Shown here: positions 16,767 through 24,418 of the stretch, in pieces | Position numbering within the stretch: position 1 is the stretch's first letter | Layout: each line of letters opens with the position of its first letter | DNA from: Treponema sp. | Lineage (GTDB): Bacteria; Spirochaetota; Spirochaetia; Treponematales; Treponemataceae | Assembly: GCA_017617145.1 (NCBI GenBank) | Contig: JAFZWX010000183.1 | Span: 1 to 38,092 of the forward strand | Length of the DNA stretch: 38,092 bases | Direction of reading: 5' to 3' | Translations under genes and position numbers: made by a program | Notes under the pieces: model-generated | What the model saw: only the letters and a program-made list of their open reading frames with translations | What the model was told of the DNA's origin: nothing | The model's database searches: none

Positions 16767-18869
16767 ATGAAAAAACTATTGAGCCTTCTGATCGTTGTCT
16801 GCTGTTTATTGTCTGTTATTTCCTGTGGCACATCTCCTGCTTCTGAGCAAAATGAAAAGCCGTATAAAATTGATTTAAGTCATATTGAGACATCAAATGA
16901 TGATAATTCGATGACCTTTGATAAGGCTTCGGGGATTGTTACAGTAAATCGCGATTATATAAATCAATCTTGTTTAGGTTTATGGGTTGATGAAGATATT
17001 ACAAATTATAATATCCTGAGAATAAAATATAAGGCTCTTGGCGATTACGGATTCCATATTAACACAGAGTATGAGAATGATCCTACCTCAGACTGGTGGG
17101 GCGACAATACTTACTGTCCGTCCTATCTTACAGAAATGGTGATCCCGATAAAAACTGGTGTTACAAAGCTGAAGTTCATTACTATATCTTCTGTAAGTTA
17201 TATCTGGACTTATAAATTCAGAATTGATGAAATTACTCTGGAGAAGGTCAGCAATCCTCAGAAAACTGATGTTGCAGTAAGTAATGAGCCTCCGCTTATT
17301 GATACTGCTTCAGACGGAACCTTTAATGATTCAATCAGCGCATGGGATTTTGTAAACGGTCTTGGAGCCGGCTTTCATTATGGGGCTTTTCATTCTGTTA
17401 GTGCCTGGCAGGATTTTGGTCTTGACAGTTATTCCTGGAGCGGAGATATAAAACCTAAAAAAGAAATAATTCAGACCATCAAAAACAAAGGCTTTAAAAC
17501 CCTAAGGCTTCAGGTAGCTTCTTACTGTCATCTTCTTGATGATGATTACACGATTGATCCGCGCTTTATGAAGACTGTAAAGGATGTTATCGACTGGGCT
17601 ATTGAAGAGGATATGTATGTCATTCTATGTGGACCGCTTGCAGAAATGTTTCAGGATCAGAAGTATCTGGAAAAGGCATCAGAGAGCGTTCATTTTGCAG
17701 GTTTTTCTGTAAGTGAAAATGAGAAAGAAGAATCCTTGAAGTTTTTAAAGGCAATCTGGCTACAGTATGCAAAGACCTTTAACAATTCCTATGATGAACA
17801 TCTGATTTTCGAAACTTTAAACGAGCCTATAGACTGTTTTCATGAGCATGCCTGGAGGCCAAGACTTGATTGTTCTGTGTGTATAAAAGATTTTGAAATC
17901 CTAAAGGAATATAATCAGCTGATTGTAGATACGATCCGTTCAACCGGAGGAAACAATGAAAAACGCTTTATAATGGTAGAAGGTCTTGCCGCAGGAAATC
18001 TGAATTGTATAAGTATTGCAAATGAAAACTCGTTCACCCTTCCAAATGACACGGCTGAAGATAAACTTATTCCTACTTTCCATTACTATCCTATGGAATG
18101 CGGAAAGCCCTTTTCAAAAAAGGTGTATTCGCGAAGTGTGAAAATTGCTACTCAAGAAATGTTTGCATCTTTTGACAGTCTGTATTTCTCTAAGCATATT
18201 CCGGTTTATATGTCCGAAGGTTTTCATGATCGCTCAATTCCAATTATGGAACGCATAAGTTGTCTTAAGGATTTTATGGCAGAAGCAAAGAAGACTGGAC
18301 GTAGCTGTAATGTAACTATGATTAACGATGGTGATTATTTGTGTCAGTCGAGTGCTTTTGGAACTTTATCATACCAGGATTTAAAATGGTACGACAATGA
18401 GTATGTTGATACGCTGATTTATGCCTGCGAAGGAAAAGAATATCCATTAAGTGATGACTTTGTTAAAAAAAATACGCTGATAATTGAGAGTATAGTAGGA
18501 AAAAATCTTTTACCCGAACCTGTTGAAAAAAATGGATCTGATGATGCTACCGTAATTAAAACTGATCTTTTAGTGCGCTCAACTCCTTCAGAATATAAGT
18601 TTGAATTCCAGATTGAAACGACTGGCCCTGATGCAGTATTGCAGGTTAGTTATAATGATTTAAAATTAGTCTGGCGTGAGCTTGTTCAGCAAGAGAACGT
18701 AACCATACAAGGCGGAACTCTTAAAGACGGCTGGTGCATTGCAATTTCAGAAAGCGGCACAGTTACACTTAGCATTGACGAAAAGCTTGCCCTGGACCTT
18801 GAGTGTGCAGAGGCTCTTTATATAAATGGTTGTAACATCATAATCAAGTCGATGAAGGTTGTGGAGTAA
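16767..18869 (+). CDS. GH5 family glycoside hydrolase lipoprotein (copy 1)
   Basis: The protein is 700 residues. A lipoprotein signal ends at SVISC (Cys20). A beta-rich N-terminal domain (about 30-165) resembles a carbohydrate-binding module. The GH5 barrel (about 185-530) has TLRLQ, acid/base FETLNEP (Glu353), HYYPM and nucleophile PVYMSE (Glu484). A second beta-rich domain follows (about 570-700). The GH5 substrate-site HH after strand 3 is replaced by LCGPLAE, and an HEH...CSVC motif follows the acid/base. It probably cleaves beta-glucan at the cell surface; substrate unknown. The gene has a GGAGC ribosome site and a poly-G promoter. Its stop codon abuts the convergent toxin gene's stop. 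Confidence 0.86.
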   Translation: MKKLLSLLIVVCCLLSVISCGTSPASEQNEKPYKIDLSHIETSNDDNSMTFDKASGIVTVNRDYINQSCLGLWVDEDITNYNILRIKYKALGDYGFHINTEYENDPTSDWWGDNTYCPSYLTEMVIPIKTGVTKLKFITISSVSYIWTYKFRIDEITLEKVSNPQKTDVAVSNEPPLIDTASDGTFNDSISAWDFVNGLGAGFHYGAFHSVSAWQDFGLDSYSWSGDIKPKKEIIQTIKNKGFKTLRLQVASYCHLLDDDYTIDPRFMKTVKDVIDWAIEEDMYVILCGPLAEMFQDQKYLEKASESVHFAGFSVSENEKEESLKFLKAIWLQYAKTFNNSYDEHLIFETLNEPIDCFHEHAWRPRLDCSVCIKDFEILKEYNQLIVDTIRSTGGNNEKRFIMVEGLAAGNLNCISIANENSFTLPNDTAEDKLIPTFHYYPMECGKPFSKKVYSRSVKIATQEMFASFDSLYFSKHIPVYMSEGFHDRSIPIMERISCLKDFMAEAKKTGRSCNVTMINDGDYLCQSSAFGTLSYQDLKWYDNEYVDTLIYACEGKEYPLSDDFVKKNTLIIESIVGKNLLPEPVEKNGSDDATVIKTDLLVRSTPSEYKFEFQIETTGPDAVLQVSYNDLKLVWRELVQQENVTIQGGTLKDGWCIAISESGTVTLSIDEKLALDLECAEALYINGCNIIIKSMKVVE

Positions 18870-18876
18870 TTACTCC
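18863..18876. other. Palindrome spanning both convergent stop codons
   Basis: GGAGTAATTACTCC is a perfect 14-bp palindrome holding the TAA of GH5 copy 1 and the TAA of the toxin gene on the other strand. There is no intergenic space, so the 3' ends of the two transcripts must overlap. Confidence 0.6.
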
Positions 18877-19274
18877 CACAAAAGCTGCAGGCCGTTTTCT
18901 TCGTATTGAGAAAATTTTTCATCTTTACTGATCAGGACAAGATTATTGCGGATTGCCTGTTGAATTAGCATGCGGTCAAAAGGGTCGTGGTGATTTTCTT
19001 TTTGCGGAATCTGACCTATTGTCAGGTAATCGTATGGTTCGGGGTTTAGGATGGTAAAATCATATTCTTTGGCAATATGGGGAATGTGGAGTATGTTGAC
19101 TTTTCCAAGATCAAGTTTTTTGTTTTGATGTTTAATTGCAATTTCCCAAAAGCTTATAGGACTTACAAATATAGTATTTCTTTCGTCTTCCAGTACCTGT
19201 TGTGCTTTTTTTGATAATTTATAAGAATCCATAATTGTCCAAAGAAGAATATGAGTATCGATTAAATATTCCAC
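18870..19274 (-). CDS. PIN-domain toxin, VapC-like
   Basis: A 134-residue single PIN domain. Acidic metal-binding residues are in place: Asp6 in YLIDTHILLW, Glu44 in SFWEIAIK, Asp97 and Asp100 in HHDPFDRML and Asp118 in ISKDEKF. PIN toxins are Mg-dependent RNases that stop translation when freed from their antitoxin. It lies 9 nt downstream of the antitoxin gene on the same strand, the normal order for such pairs. It sits between GH5 copies 1 and 2. Confidence 0.88.
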   Translation of the reverse strand: MEYLIDTHILLWTIMDSYKLSKKAQQVLEDERNTIFVSPISFWEIAIKHQNKKLDLGKVNILHIPHIAKEYDFTILNPEPYDYLTIGQIPQKENHHDPFDRMLIQQAIRNNLVLISKDEKFSQYEENGLQLLWE

Positions 19275-19283
19275 AAGCTCCTC

Positions 19284-19538
19284 CTACATTAAATCATCCA
19301 TATCATCAAAAAGCCATTCCGGAGTTATTTCAAAGCTTTCATCTTCCCAAAGTGGGCCTAAGTGATTGTATGATCCGAGAGGACGTTTTTTTCTCTTAGG
19401 CATAGTATTAATCTGCGTAAGCTGTGCAACAGGCTTCTTTGCGCGTCCGTATAAAATGTGGACTTCTTCGCCCTGCATAACCTTATCCAAAACCGAGGAA
19501 AAATTTGCTTTAAAATCGCCGACAGTCATTTCTATCAT
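19284..19538 (-). CDS. Phd/YefM-family antitoxin
   Basis: 84 residues from the ATG at 19538. The N-terminal IEMTVGDFKANFSSVLDKVMQGEEVHI is the Phd/YefM DNA-binding fold, and the C-terminal acidic, tryptophan-containing tail (LGPLWEDES, EWLFDDMDDLM) should bind and block the PIN toxin. There is no Shine-Dalgarno; a TTGACA/TACACT promoter ends 6 nt before the ATG, so the message is probably leaderless. A longer start at 19565 would overlap the promoter. A palindrome at 19555-19569 is the likely autoregulatory site. Confidence 0.82.
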   Translation of the reverse strand: MIEMTVGDFKANFSSVLDKVMQGEEVHILYGRAKKPVAQLTQINTMPKRKKRPLGSYNHLGPLWEDESFEITPEWLFDDMDDLM

Positions 19539-19544
19539 GACTAT

Positions 19545-19573
19545 AGTGTAAGAGCAACTTGTCAAGTTGTCAA
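19545..19573 (-). promoter_or_regulatory. Antitoxin promoter and operator
   Basis: On the minus strand TTGACA (19573-19568), a 17-bp spacer and TACACT (19550-19545) precede the ATG at 19538 by 6 nt. CAACTTG-T-CAAGTTG (19555-19569) is a perfect palindrome within the spacer, suited to repression by the antitoxin or toxin-antitoxin complex. Confidence 0.6.
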
Positions 19574-19585
19574 GATAAAATCAAC

Positions 19586-19666
19586 ATGGAAACCAAAACC
19601 GAACCACTTTCTGCCCGCGTGGTAGAAAAAATCATCAGTGAATTTTTGACTTCTCAAGCCGGCTGA
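19586..19666 (+). other. Possible 26-codon small ORF
   Basis: An open frame from ATG to TGA encodes a peptide with an amphipathic stretch (SARVVEKIISEFLTSQ). No ribosome site is visible. It lies in the 172-nt gap between the antitoxin gene and GH5 copy 2, and could be a fragment of a lost gene. Confidence 0.2.
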
Positions 19667-19673
19667 TTTTTCC

Positions 19674-19703
19674 TTGACGCCTTTTTGCGGGGAGGGGTAC
19701 AAT
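19674..19703 (+). promoter_or_regulatory. Promoter of GH5 copy 2 with interrupted G tract
   Basis: TTGACG (19674-19679), an 18-bp spacer ending in GGGGAGGGG, and TACAAT (19698-19703). The sequence from TTTTCCTTGACG onward is clearly related to the copy 1 promoter. Confidence 0.75.
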
Positions 19704-19737
19704 ATAAGAAGTATTTCAATTCAGGAGCTTACAACAT

Positions 19738-21771
19738 ATGAAAAAACTTTTGTGCCTTTTGATCCTTGCCTGCTGTGCGATAGCTGCCTTTGCGCAGAAT
19801 GTAAAACCTTACACTGTTGATTTGAACCGCATGGATACATCCAACGATGACAAAACAGTAACCTTTGACAGAAAGACGGGGACTGTTACAATTAAAAAGA
19901 ATACTGCAAATATCTATCTTTGGCCTGGTGATATAGACATTTCTAACTATAACATTGCAAGAGTTAAGTATAAAGCTTCTGGAGATTGCGGATTCATTTT
20001 TGTTTTAGATTATGATGATGAAACGCTATCCTGGACAGACAAATCTACCTATTGTCCCTCTTACCTTGATGAAATGGTTGTTACAATACACCCTGGTCAG
20101 AAAAAAGTTAATGGCATATTCTTTCAGGGAACATGGAACGTTGATAATTACCAGTTTATTATAGAGTCAGTCACTTTTGAAAAAGTCGCAAACCCTGTTA
20201 CGACCGATGTTTTTGCCTGTGATGAACCGCCTGTAATTGATACAGCGACCAGCGGCAAAATTGATGAAAAACTCAGCGCTTGGGATTTTGTTTCTACAAT
20301 GGGAGTAGGCTGGCAGTATCCTGTATTTGGCCAAAGCGGATACGGAAATCTGGATTTTGGAATGGATTTTTATTATTGCTGGAACCGCTATGGAAAGCCA
20401 ACAAAAAAGATAATTGAGCTAATAAAACAAAAGGGATTTAAAACTATTCGTCTTCAGACTACACCAGGAGACCACATATTAGACAGTGCTTATACGATTG
20501 ACCCGCGCTATATAGCTGCCATAAAAGAAGTAGTCGACTGGGCATTAGAAGAAAATTTGAATGTAATTATCTGCGGTCCTTTTGCAGATTACATGAAAAA
20601 TGAAACTTACAGAAAAGTTGTAAAAGAAAACGTTCATTATGCAGCTTATCTTGTAAATGAAGAAAATAAAACCGAATCAAAGGAATTCATAAAAGCTGTG
20701 TGGACGCAGTATGCACGAGCTTTTAATAATTCTTATGATGAACATTTGATTTTTGAAACCTTGAATGAGCCTGTACATGTTTTTCATGAACACGAAGTGC
20801 TTGCAAGAACAGACTGCGAGGTATGTAAAAAGGATTATGCAATTTTAAATGAATATAATCAGTTGATTGTTGATACAATCCGTTCAACCGGCGGTAATAA
20901 TGCAAAACGATTTATTATGGTTGAAGGCCTTGGATATGCAAGGTGGCAGTGTATAACAAATAATCTTTTTAAACTGCCAAAGGATAAAGCTAAAAACAAA
21001 TTAATTCCTGCTGTTCATCATTATCCTTTGGGTGATGGACCGGATGCGGTTTTGTTGTATTCAAAAGGTATAAAAAATCAAATTACAGAAGAATTTGCAG
21101 CGCTGGATAAGTATTATTTTAAAAAGCATATTCCAGTTTATTTTACTGAAATAGGTTTTGATCCAGATAATATCCCGGTTTTGGAGCGACTAAACTGCAT
21201 GAAAGATTTGATGGCAGAAATGACTAAGAAGGGTCGCTCTTGTGCTGCTAATCATGATGATAATTTTAGTTATATAAACCTTCTGGAAGCCAAATGGAAT
21301 GAAGATGAGGCGCCATATTTGAATTCTCTAATTTATGCTTCGCAGGGAAAAGAGTATCCTTTGAGTGAAGATTTTATTAAACAGAATGAAATTAAAATAG
21401 AAAGCATTGTGGGTAAAAATCTTTTGAGCGAAGCCTTTGATCCAAAAAATTGGGAAAACTCTTATGAAATAAAACCTGCAATACTTGTTCGTTCTGTTTC
21501 TGAAAAATATAAACTTGAATTCCAGATAGAAAAAACTGGTTCCAAACCAATTCTACAGGTTTGTTTTATTGACAAGAACGAGAATTTCACCGATATTTCC
21601 GCAAGAAGCGATGTAAAAGTAACTGGTGCCGTAAAAGGCTGGTGTTTTGAAGTTCAATCTGACACTATAGTTATAACCGTAAGTGAAAAACTTGCCATAG
21701 ATTTTGAATCCAACGGTTTTTATATAAACGGCCAGGACATCATCATAAAATCCGTAAAGGTAATAGAGTAA
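19738..21771 (+). CDS. GH5 family glycoside hydrolase, secreted (copy 2)
   Basis: The protein is 677 residues with a signal peptide ending near AAFA (residue 20). The layout is as in copy 1: N-terminal beta-rich domain, GH5 barrel, C-terminal beta-rich domain. Acid/base is FETLNEP (Glu344), HHYPL replaces HYYPM, and the nucleophile is PVYFTE (Glu471). The LCGP segment of copy 1 reads ICGPFAD, again without the usual HH, and HEH is followed by CEVC. Unlike copy 1 it has no lipobox before the mature N-terminus, so it is probably released to the periplasm or outside. GGAGC precedes the ATG. A small AGAGT/ACTCT hairpin (21765-21777) covers the stop codon. Confidence 0.86.
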   Translation: MKKLLCLLILACCAIAAFAQNVKPYTVDLNRMDTSNDDKTVTFDRKTGTVTIKKNTANIYLWPGDIDISNYNIARVKYKASGDCGFIFVLDYDDETLSWTDKSTYCPSYLDEMVVTIHPGQKKVNGIFFQGTWNVDNYQFIIESVTFEKVANPVTTDVFACDEPPVIDTATSGKIDEKLSAWDFVSTMGVGWQYPVFGQSGYGNLDFGMDFYYCWNRYGKPTKKIIELIKQKGFKTIRLQTTPGDHILDSAYTIDPRYIAAIKEVVDWALEENLNVIICGPFADYMKNETYRKVVKENVHYAAYLVNEENKTESKEFIKAVWTQYARAFNNSYDEHLIFETLNEPVHVFHEHEVLARTDCEVCKKDYAILNEYNQLIVDTIRSTGGNNAKRFIMVEGLGYARWQCITNNLFKLPKDKAKNKLIPAVHHYPLGDGPDAVLLYSKGIKNQITEEFAALDKYYFKKHIPVYFTEIGFDPDNIPVLERLNCMKDLMAEMTKKGRSCAANHDDNFSYINLLEAKWNEDEAPYLNSLIYASQGKEYPLSEDFIKQNEIKIESIVGKNLLSEAFDPKNWENSYEIKPAILVRSVSEKYKLEFQIEKTGSKPILQVCFIDKNENFTDISARSDVKVTGAVKGWCFEVQSDTIVITVSEKLAIDFESNGFYINGQDIIIKSVKVIE

Positions 21772-21786
21772 AACTCTGAATTGTTA

Positions 21787-22224
21787 TTAAAGATTCTTTA
21801 TAAACCTCAGCTGCGTCTTTTCGTCAGCATATCCCTGTGTGCGGTAAAAGTCGTGGGCTTGTGTGCGGGTGCTGCCGGAGTTGAGGCGCATGCAGGTGAT
21901 ACCGTTCTGACGGGCCCAGGCTTCTGCTTGTTTCAAAAGGGTCGTGCCTATTCCCTGGCGGCGGAAGTCTGATGCAACTGCAATGCCTAAAAGATTTGCC
22001 ATTGGCGGGAAGTAGAGGACGTTGTATTTTTCTACGTGGATTACTCCGGCTATGCGACCGTCACACTCTGCAACAAAAACGGCTTCGCGGGTGAGGTCCA
22101 GGACTGCAAACTGATTTTGTACAATTTCCAGGGTGCATTCTGCGTATCCCAAATCGTTTCTAAAAATCTCGCTCATTTGAGGAATGTCAGAGGCGATTGC
22201 CTGTCGGATTATAACTTTTTGCAT
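21787..22224 (-). CDS. GNAT-family N-acetyltransferase
   Basis: 145 residues spanning one GNAT fold. Motif A is visible as LLGIAVASDFRRQGIGTTLLKQAEAWA, with the acetyl-CoA pyrophosphate loop RRQGIG. The C-terminal DFYRTQGYADEKTQLRF fits the family's last strand. The substrate cannot be told. A strong AAGGAAAA ribosome site precedes the ATG. The gene starts 12 nt after the radical SAM gene's stop, so it is probably the last gene of a three-gene operon. Confidence 0.85.
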   Translation of the reverse strand: MQKVIIRQAIASDIPQMSEIFRNDLGYAECTLEIVQNQFAVLDLTREAVFVAECDGRIAGVIHVEKYNVLYFPPMANLLGIAVASDFRRQGIGTTLLKQAEAWARQNGITCMRLNSGSTRTQAHDFYRTQGYADEKTQLRFIKNL

Positions 22225-22236
22225 TGCGTTTTCCTT

Positions 22237-23283
22237 CTATATTTTATGCTGGCAGTGCCATATAGGAGTTGCAAGTTTATTGCTGAATGGCTGTGCACGC
22301 CTGAAATCCGGGAGCCAGCTGGTGTCGTCGGTGAGCTGCTGGTAGAATAAATATTCAAAGTCGTACGCTTCTATGAGGTCTTGAATATCGGAGTCTTCCT
22401 CTGGTGTGACGAGGTGGTTTTCCAAAGTTGAAAGCGCTTTGTGGCGGGCTGCGAGTTGCGGGGCTTCTTCTTCAAACGGCACCGGCGTGTACTGATTCAT
22501 AAGCGAAATGATTGCTCGTCCGTCTGCATTTTCCTTGAGCCATCCTAAAACATCTGCGGTCTGTTCAAACTTGCCGGGCATAAAAAGATGACGGATGATT
22601 ACGCCAGACATCATTTTATCTCGTGGCTGGCCAGGTTCTGCCCATTCTGCGGGTTTTGCGTCTGGCGGTTCTGCCAGGCTTACAATTTCAAGCGGATTAT
22701 TTTCTATCATCCAGCGGATTGCGGTGGTGGCAGCGTTGGGGTAGTCTGGCGCTGCAAAAAGCCCACGTGAAAGGTCTCCGTCAAGCGTTTTCAAATCAGG
22801 CAGCCAGATTGTGACGAGGCCTTTGAGCAGCTCCAGCATTTCAACAGATTCATACGCAGAGCTGTTCCAGCAGAAAGGTACGGTAACTCCGCCATCACGT
22901 GCGGCTCTCAAATATTCTGCAAGCACAGGAATATGATGACTTCCTGTTACAAGATTAATATTTTCCGCCCCGGCAGCCTGCAACTTTAAGCAGATGTCTA
23001 CAAACTCGGAGCGGTTTACTGCTCGTCCAAGTCCATCCTGGCTTATCTGATAGTTCTGGCAAAAGGCACAGCGCAAAGTACAGCCTGTAAAAAAGATTGT
23101 TCCGCTGCCACCAAAAACTGTGATTAAAGGTTCTTCGCCAAAATGAAGGCCCGCAAAGGCAATGCGAAGGTCAGCAGGTTCACGGCAAAAGCCTGTGGTT
23201 TCGACAGGCTCAACCACCATACGATTTGCACCACATCGTCTTGGGCACTGCACGCAATTTTTATAAAGGGCATCCAAATCCAA
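22237..23283 (-). CDS. Radical SAM protein, PFL-activase-like
   Basis: 348 residues. The [4Fe-4S] SAM motif is CTLRCAFC (Cys68, 72, 75). An N-terminal cysteine set (Cys10, 13, 17, 33 in CVQCPRRCGANR...GFC) is typical of the uncharacterised pyruvate-formate-lyase-activase-like family. Residues 22-31 (MVVEPVETTG) come from a palindromic repeat inserted in frame between two of these cysteines, where relatives have a short ETGFC loop. The frame opens with TTG at 23283, 2 nt after the upstream stop, with GGGAG about 11 nt upstream; no in-frame ATG is better placed. The physiological target is unknown. Confidence 0.83.
   Translation of the reverse strand: MDLDALYKNCVQCPRRCGANRMVVEPVETTGFCREPADLRIAFAGLHFGEEPLITVFGGSGTIFFTGCTLRCAFCQNYQISQDGLGRAVNRSEFVDICLKLQAAGAENINLVTGSHHIPVLAEYLRAARDGGVTVPFCWNSSAYESVEMLELLKGLVTIWLPDLKTLDGDLSRGLFAAPDYPNAATTAIRWMIENNPLEIVSLAEPPDAKPAEWAEPGQPRDKMMSGVIIRHLFMPGKFEQTADVLGWLKENADGRAIISLMNQYTPVPFEEEAPQLAARHKALSTLENHLVTPEEDSDIQDLIEAYDFEYLFYQQLTDDTSWLPDFRRAQPFSNKLATPIWHCQHKI
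23195..23217. repeat. Palindromic repeat inside the radical SAM gene
   Basis: GTGGTT (23195-23200) and AACCAC (23212-23217) flank TCGACAGGCTC. On the coding strand it gives VVEPVETT. It is the same family as the copy in the esterase gene (7983-8003). Confidence 0.7.
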
Positions 23284-23285
23284 AA

Positions 23286-23690
23286 TCAGTAAGCTCCCTT
23301 TGAGACTAAAATCATCATCATGTCCTGCAAAATATTTACAGGTAAATCTTCTGCTTCGTAATTTACAAGGCGTCCAAGCTCCTGCCAGTCTTCATTGGTA
23401 ATCAAATCCTGGTCTTCGTCGCTGTTGTCTAAAAATGCAAGAAAGGCACCAAGCTTTGCAGAGTTATCGGCACTCGGCTCGTAAGTTAAATCGGCACCGT
23501 TAAGAATATATGTATTTTCCCAATACTCAAAAACCGAACCAGGCAATCCCATTGGGCAGGAGGTTGCGCGTTCAAAAAGATTTCTCAAATCGTCACGAAG
23601 ATCATTGTAGCCCGAAAATCCAGGTTTGTTTTGTCGGGTATGTTTTTTGAGCTTTTCTACATCACTTAGAAATTTTCCGATATCTGTCAT
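23286..23690 (-). CDS. Hypothetical protein, 134 aa
   Basis: I do not recognise it. It is acidic, has no signal or membrane segment and should be cytosolic. The first half is helical and charged; the second contains a DEDQDLITNEDW stretch and ends in MMMILVSKGAY. It is the first gene of a likely operon with the radical SAM and GNAT genes, with 2 nt to the next start. The ATG at 23690 has no ribosome site; a TATAAT ends 6 nt upstream, suggesting leaderless translation. Confidence 0.75.
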   Translation of the reverse strand: MTDIGKFLSDVEKLKKHTRQNKPGFSGYNDLRDDLRNLFERATSCPMGLPGSVFEYWENTYILNGADLTYEPSADNSAKLGAFLAFLDNSDEDQDLITNEDWQELGRLVNYEAEDLPVNILQDMMMILVSKGAY

Positions 23691-23696
23691 GGAGTT

Positions 23697-23725
23697 ATTA
23701 TAGAATTAAAATTGGTGCTGTACAA
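23697..23725 (-). promoter_or_regulatory. Promoter of the 134-aa/radical SAM/GNAT operon
   Basis: On the minus strand TTGTAC (23725-23720), a 17-bp spacer and TATAAT (23702-23697), then 6 nt to the ATG. Confidence 0.6.
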
Positions 23726-23730
23726 TATGG

Positions 23731-23811
23731 ATTGTCGGGTCAAGCCCGACAATGACAAATGTGTCATTCCTGACAATGACAAATGTGTCATTCCCGCGCT
23801 TGACGCGGGAA
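23731..23811. repeat. Palindromic repeat cluster downstream of the two-component operon
   Basis: ATTGTCGGG (23731-23739) pairs with CCCGACAAT around the loop TCAAG. TTCCCGCG (23791-23798) pairs with CGCGGGAA around the loop CTTGA, the complement of the first loop. Between them, a 20-bp unit containing ATGACA-AATG-TGTCAT occurs twice (23751-23770 and 23775-23794). Related units lie at 26149-26238. Confidence 0.9.
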
Positions 23812-23815
23812 TCTA

Positions 23816-24418
23816 TTACTTAAACCTTTCAATCAACTCATCGCGGTTCTTGACGCCGATTTTGGAGTAGAGCCGGCTTGTGTAATTTTCAACTGTACGC
23901 GGCGAAATAAAAAGCTCGTCGCAAATCTGTTTGTTTGATTTTTCCTGGAGAAGGGCTTCAAAAATAACACGCTCCTGTTTTGACAAAACCGAAACAATTG
24001 AATCAATTTTGTTCTGCGCGTCGCTCATGTATTGTTCCATGTAAGTTCCACCATTCTGGACAACTTCAAGACAATGTGCAAGCTCTTCTTCTTTTGCCGC
24101 TTTTGAAATGTAGCCTTTTGCGCCCGAATCCTTTGCCTGTAAAACAAAGCCTGTTGTGTCATACATGGAATACATTACGCATTTAATCTGCGGCCATTTT
24201 TGGGTAATCTGCTTTACAAGTGAAAATCCGGTTTCGTTTATAAGCTGAACATCAACAATAATAATTTCGGGAAAGGCAGTTTCTGAAAGTCCTTCAAGGC
24301 ATTCAGGCGAAGAAGCAAAATCTTTTTCAACGCGCCACTGGGTATGATTTTCGAGCCAGGCTTTAAGGCCGTTTCGAACCATGTTGTGGTCATCTACAAT
24401 ATAAACAACATTTTTCAT
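23816..24418 (-). CDS. NarL/LuxR-type response regulator
   Basis: 200 residues. The receiver domain (1-120) has the acidic pair Asp9/Asp10 and phospho-acceptor Asp56 in IIIVDVQL. A GAKGYISK segment holds the conserved Lys. The C-terminal LuxR-type helix-turn-helix (about 138-200) includes LSKQERVIFEALLQEKSNKQICDEL and SPRTVENYTSRLYSKIG. Its start overlaps the kinase stop by 4 bp, so the pair is co-translated. The palindrome shared by the kinase promoter and two GH5 promoters is a candidate binding site, which would make this the local regulator of the GH5 genes. Confidence 0.93.
   Translation of the reverse strand: MKNVVYIVDDHNMVRNGLKAWLENHTQWRVEKDFASSPECLEGLSETAFPEIIIVDVQLINETGFSLVKQITQKWPQIKCVMYSMYDTTGFVLQAKDSGAKGYISKAAKEEELAHCLEVVQNGGTYMEQYMSDAQNKIDSIVSVLSKQERVIFEALLQEKSNKQICDELFISPRTVENYTSRLYSKIGVKNRDELIERFK

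Noticed and set aside
22588..22814. Plus-strand open frames of about 60 codons in the radical SAM region
   Set aside because: They are antisense to a gene with an intact CxxxCxxC motif and lack ribosome sites.
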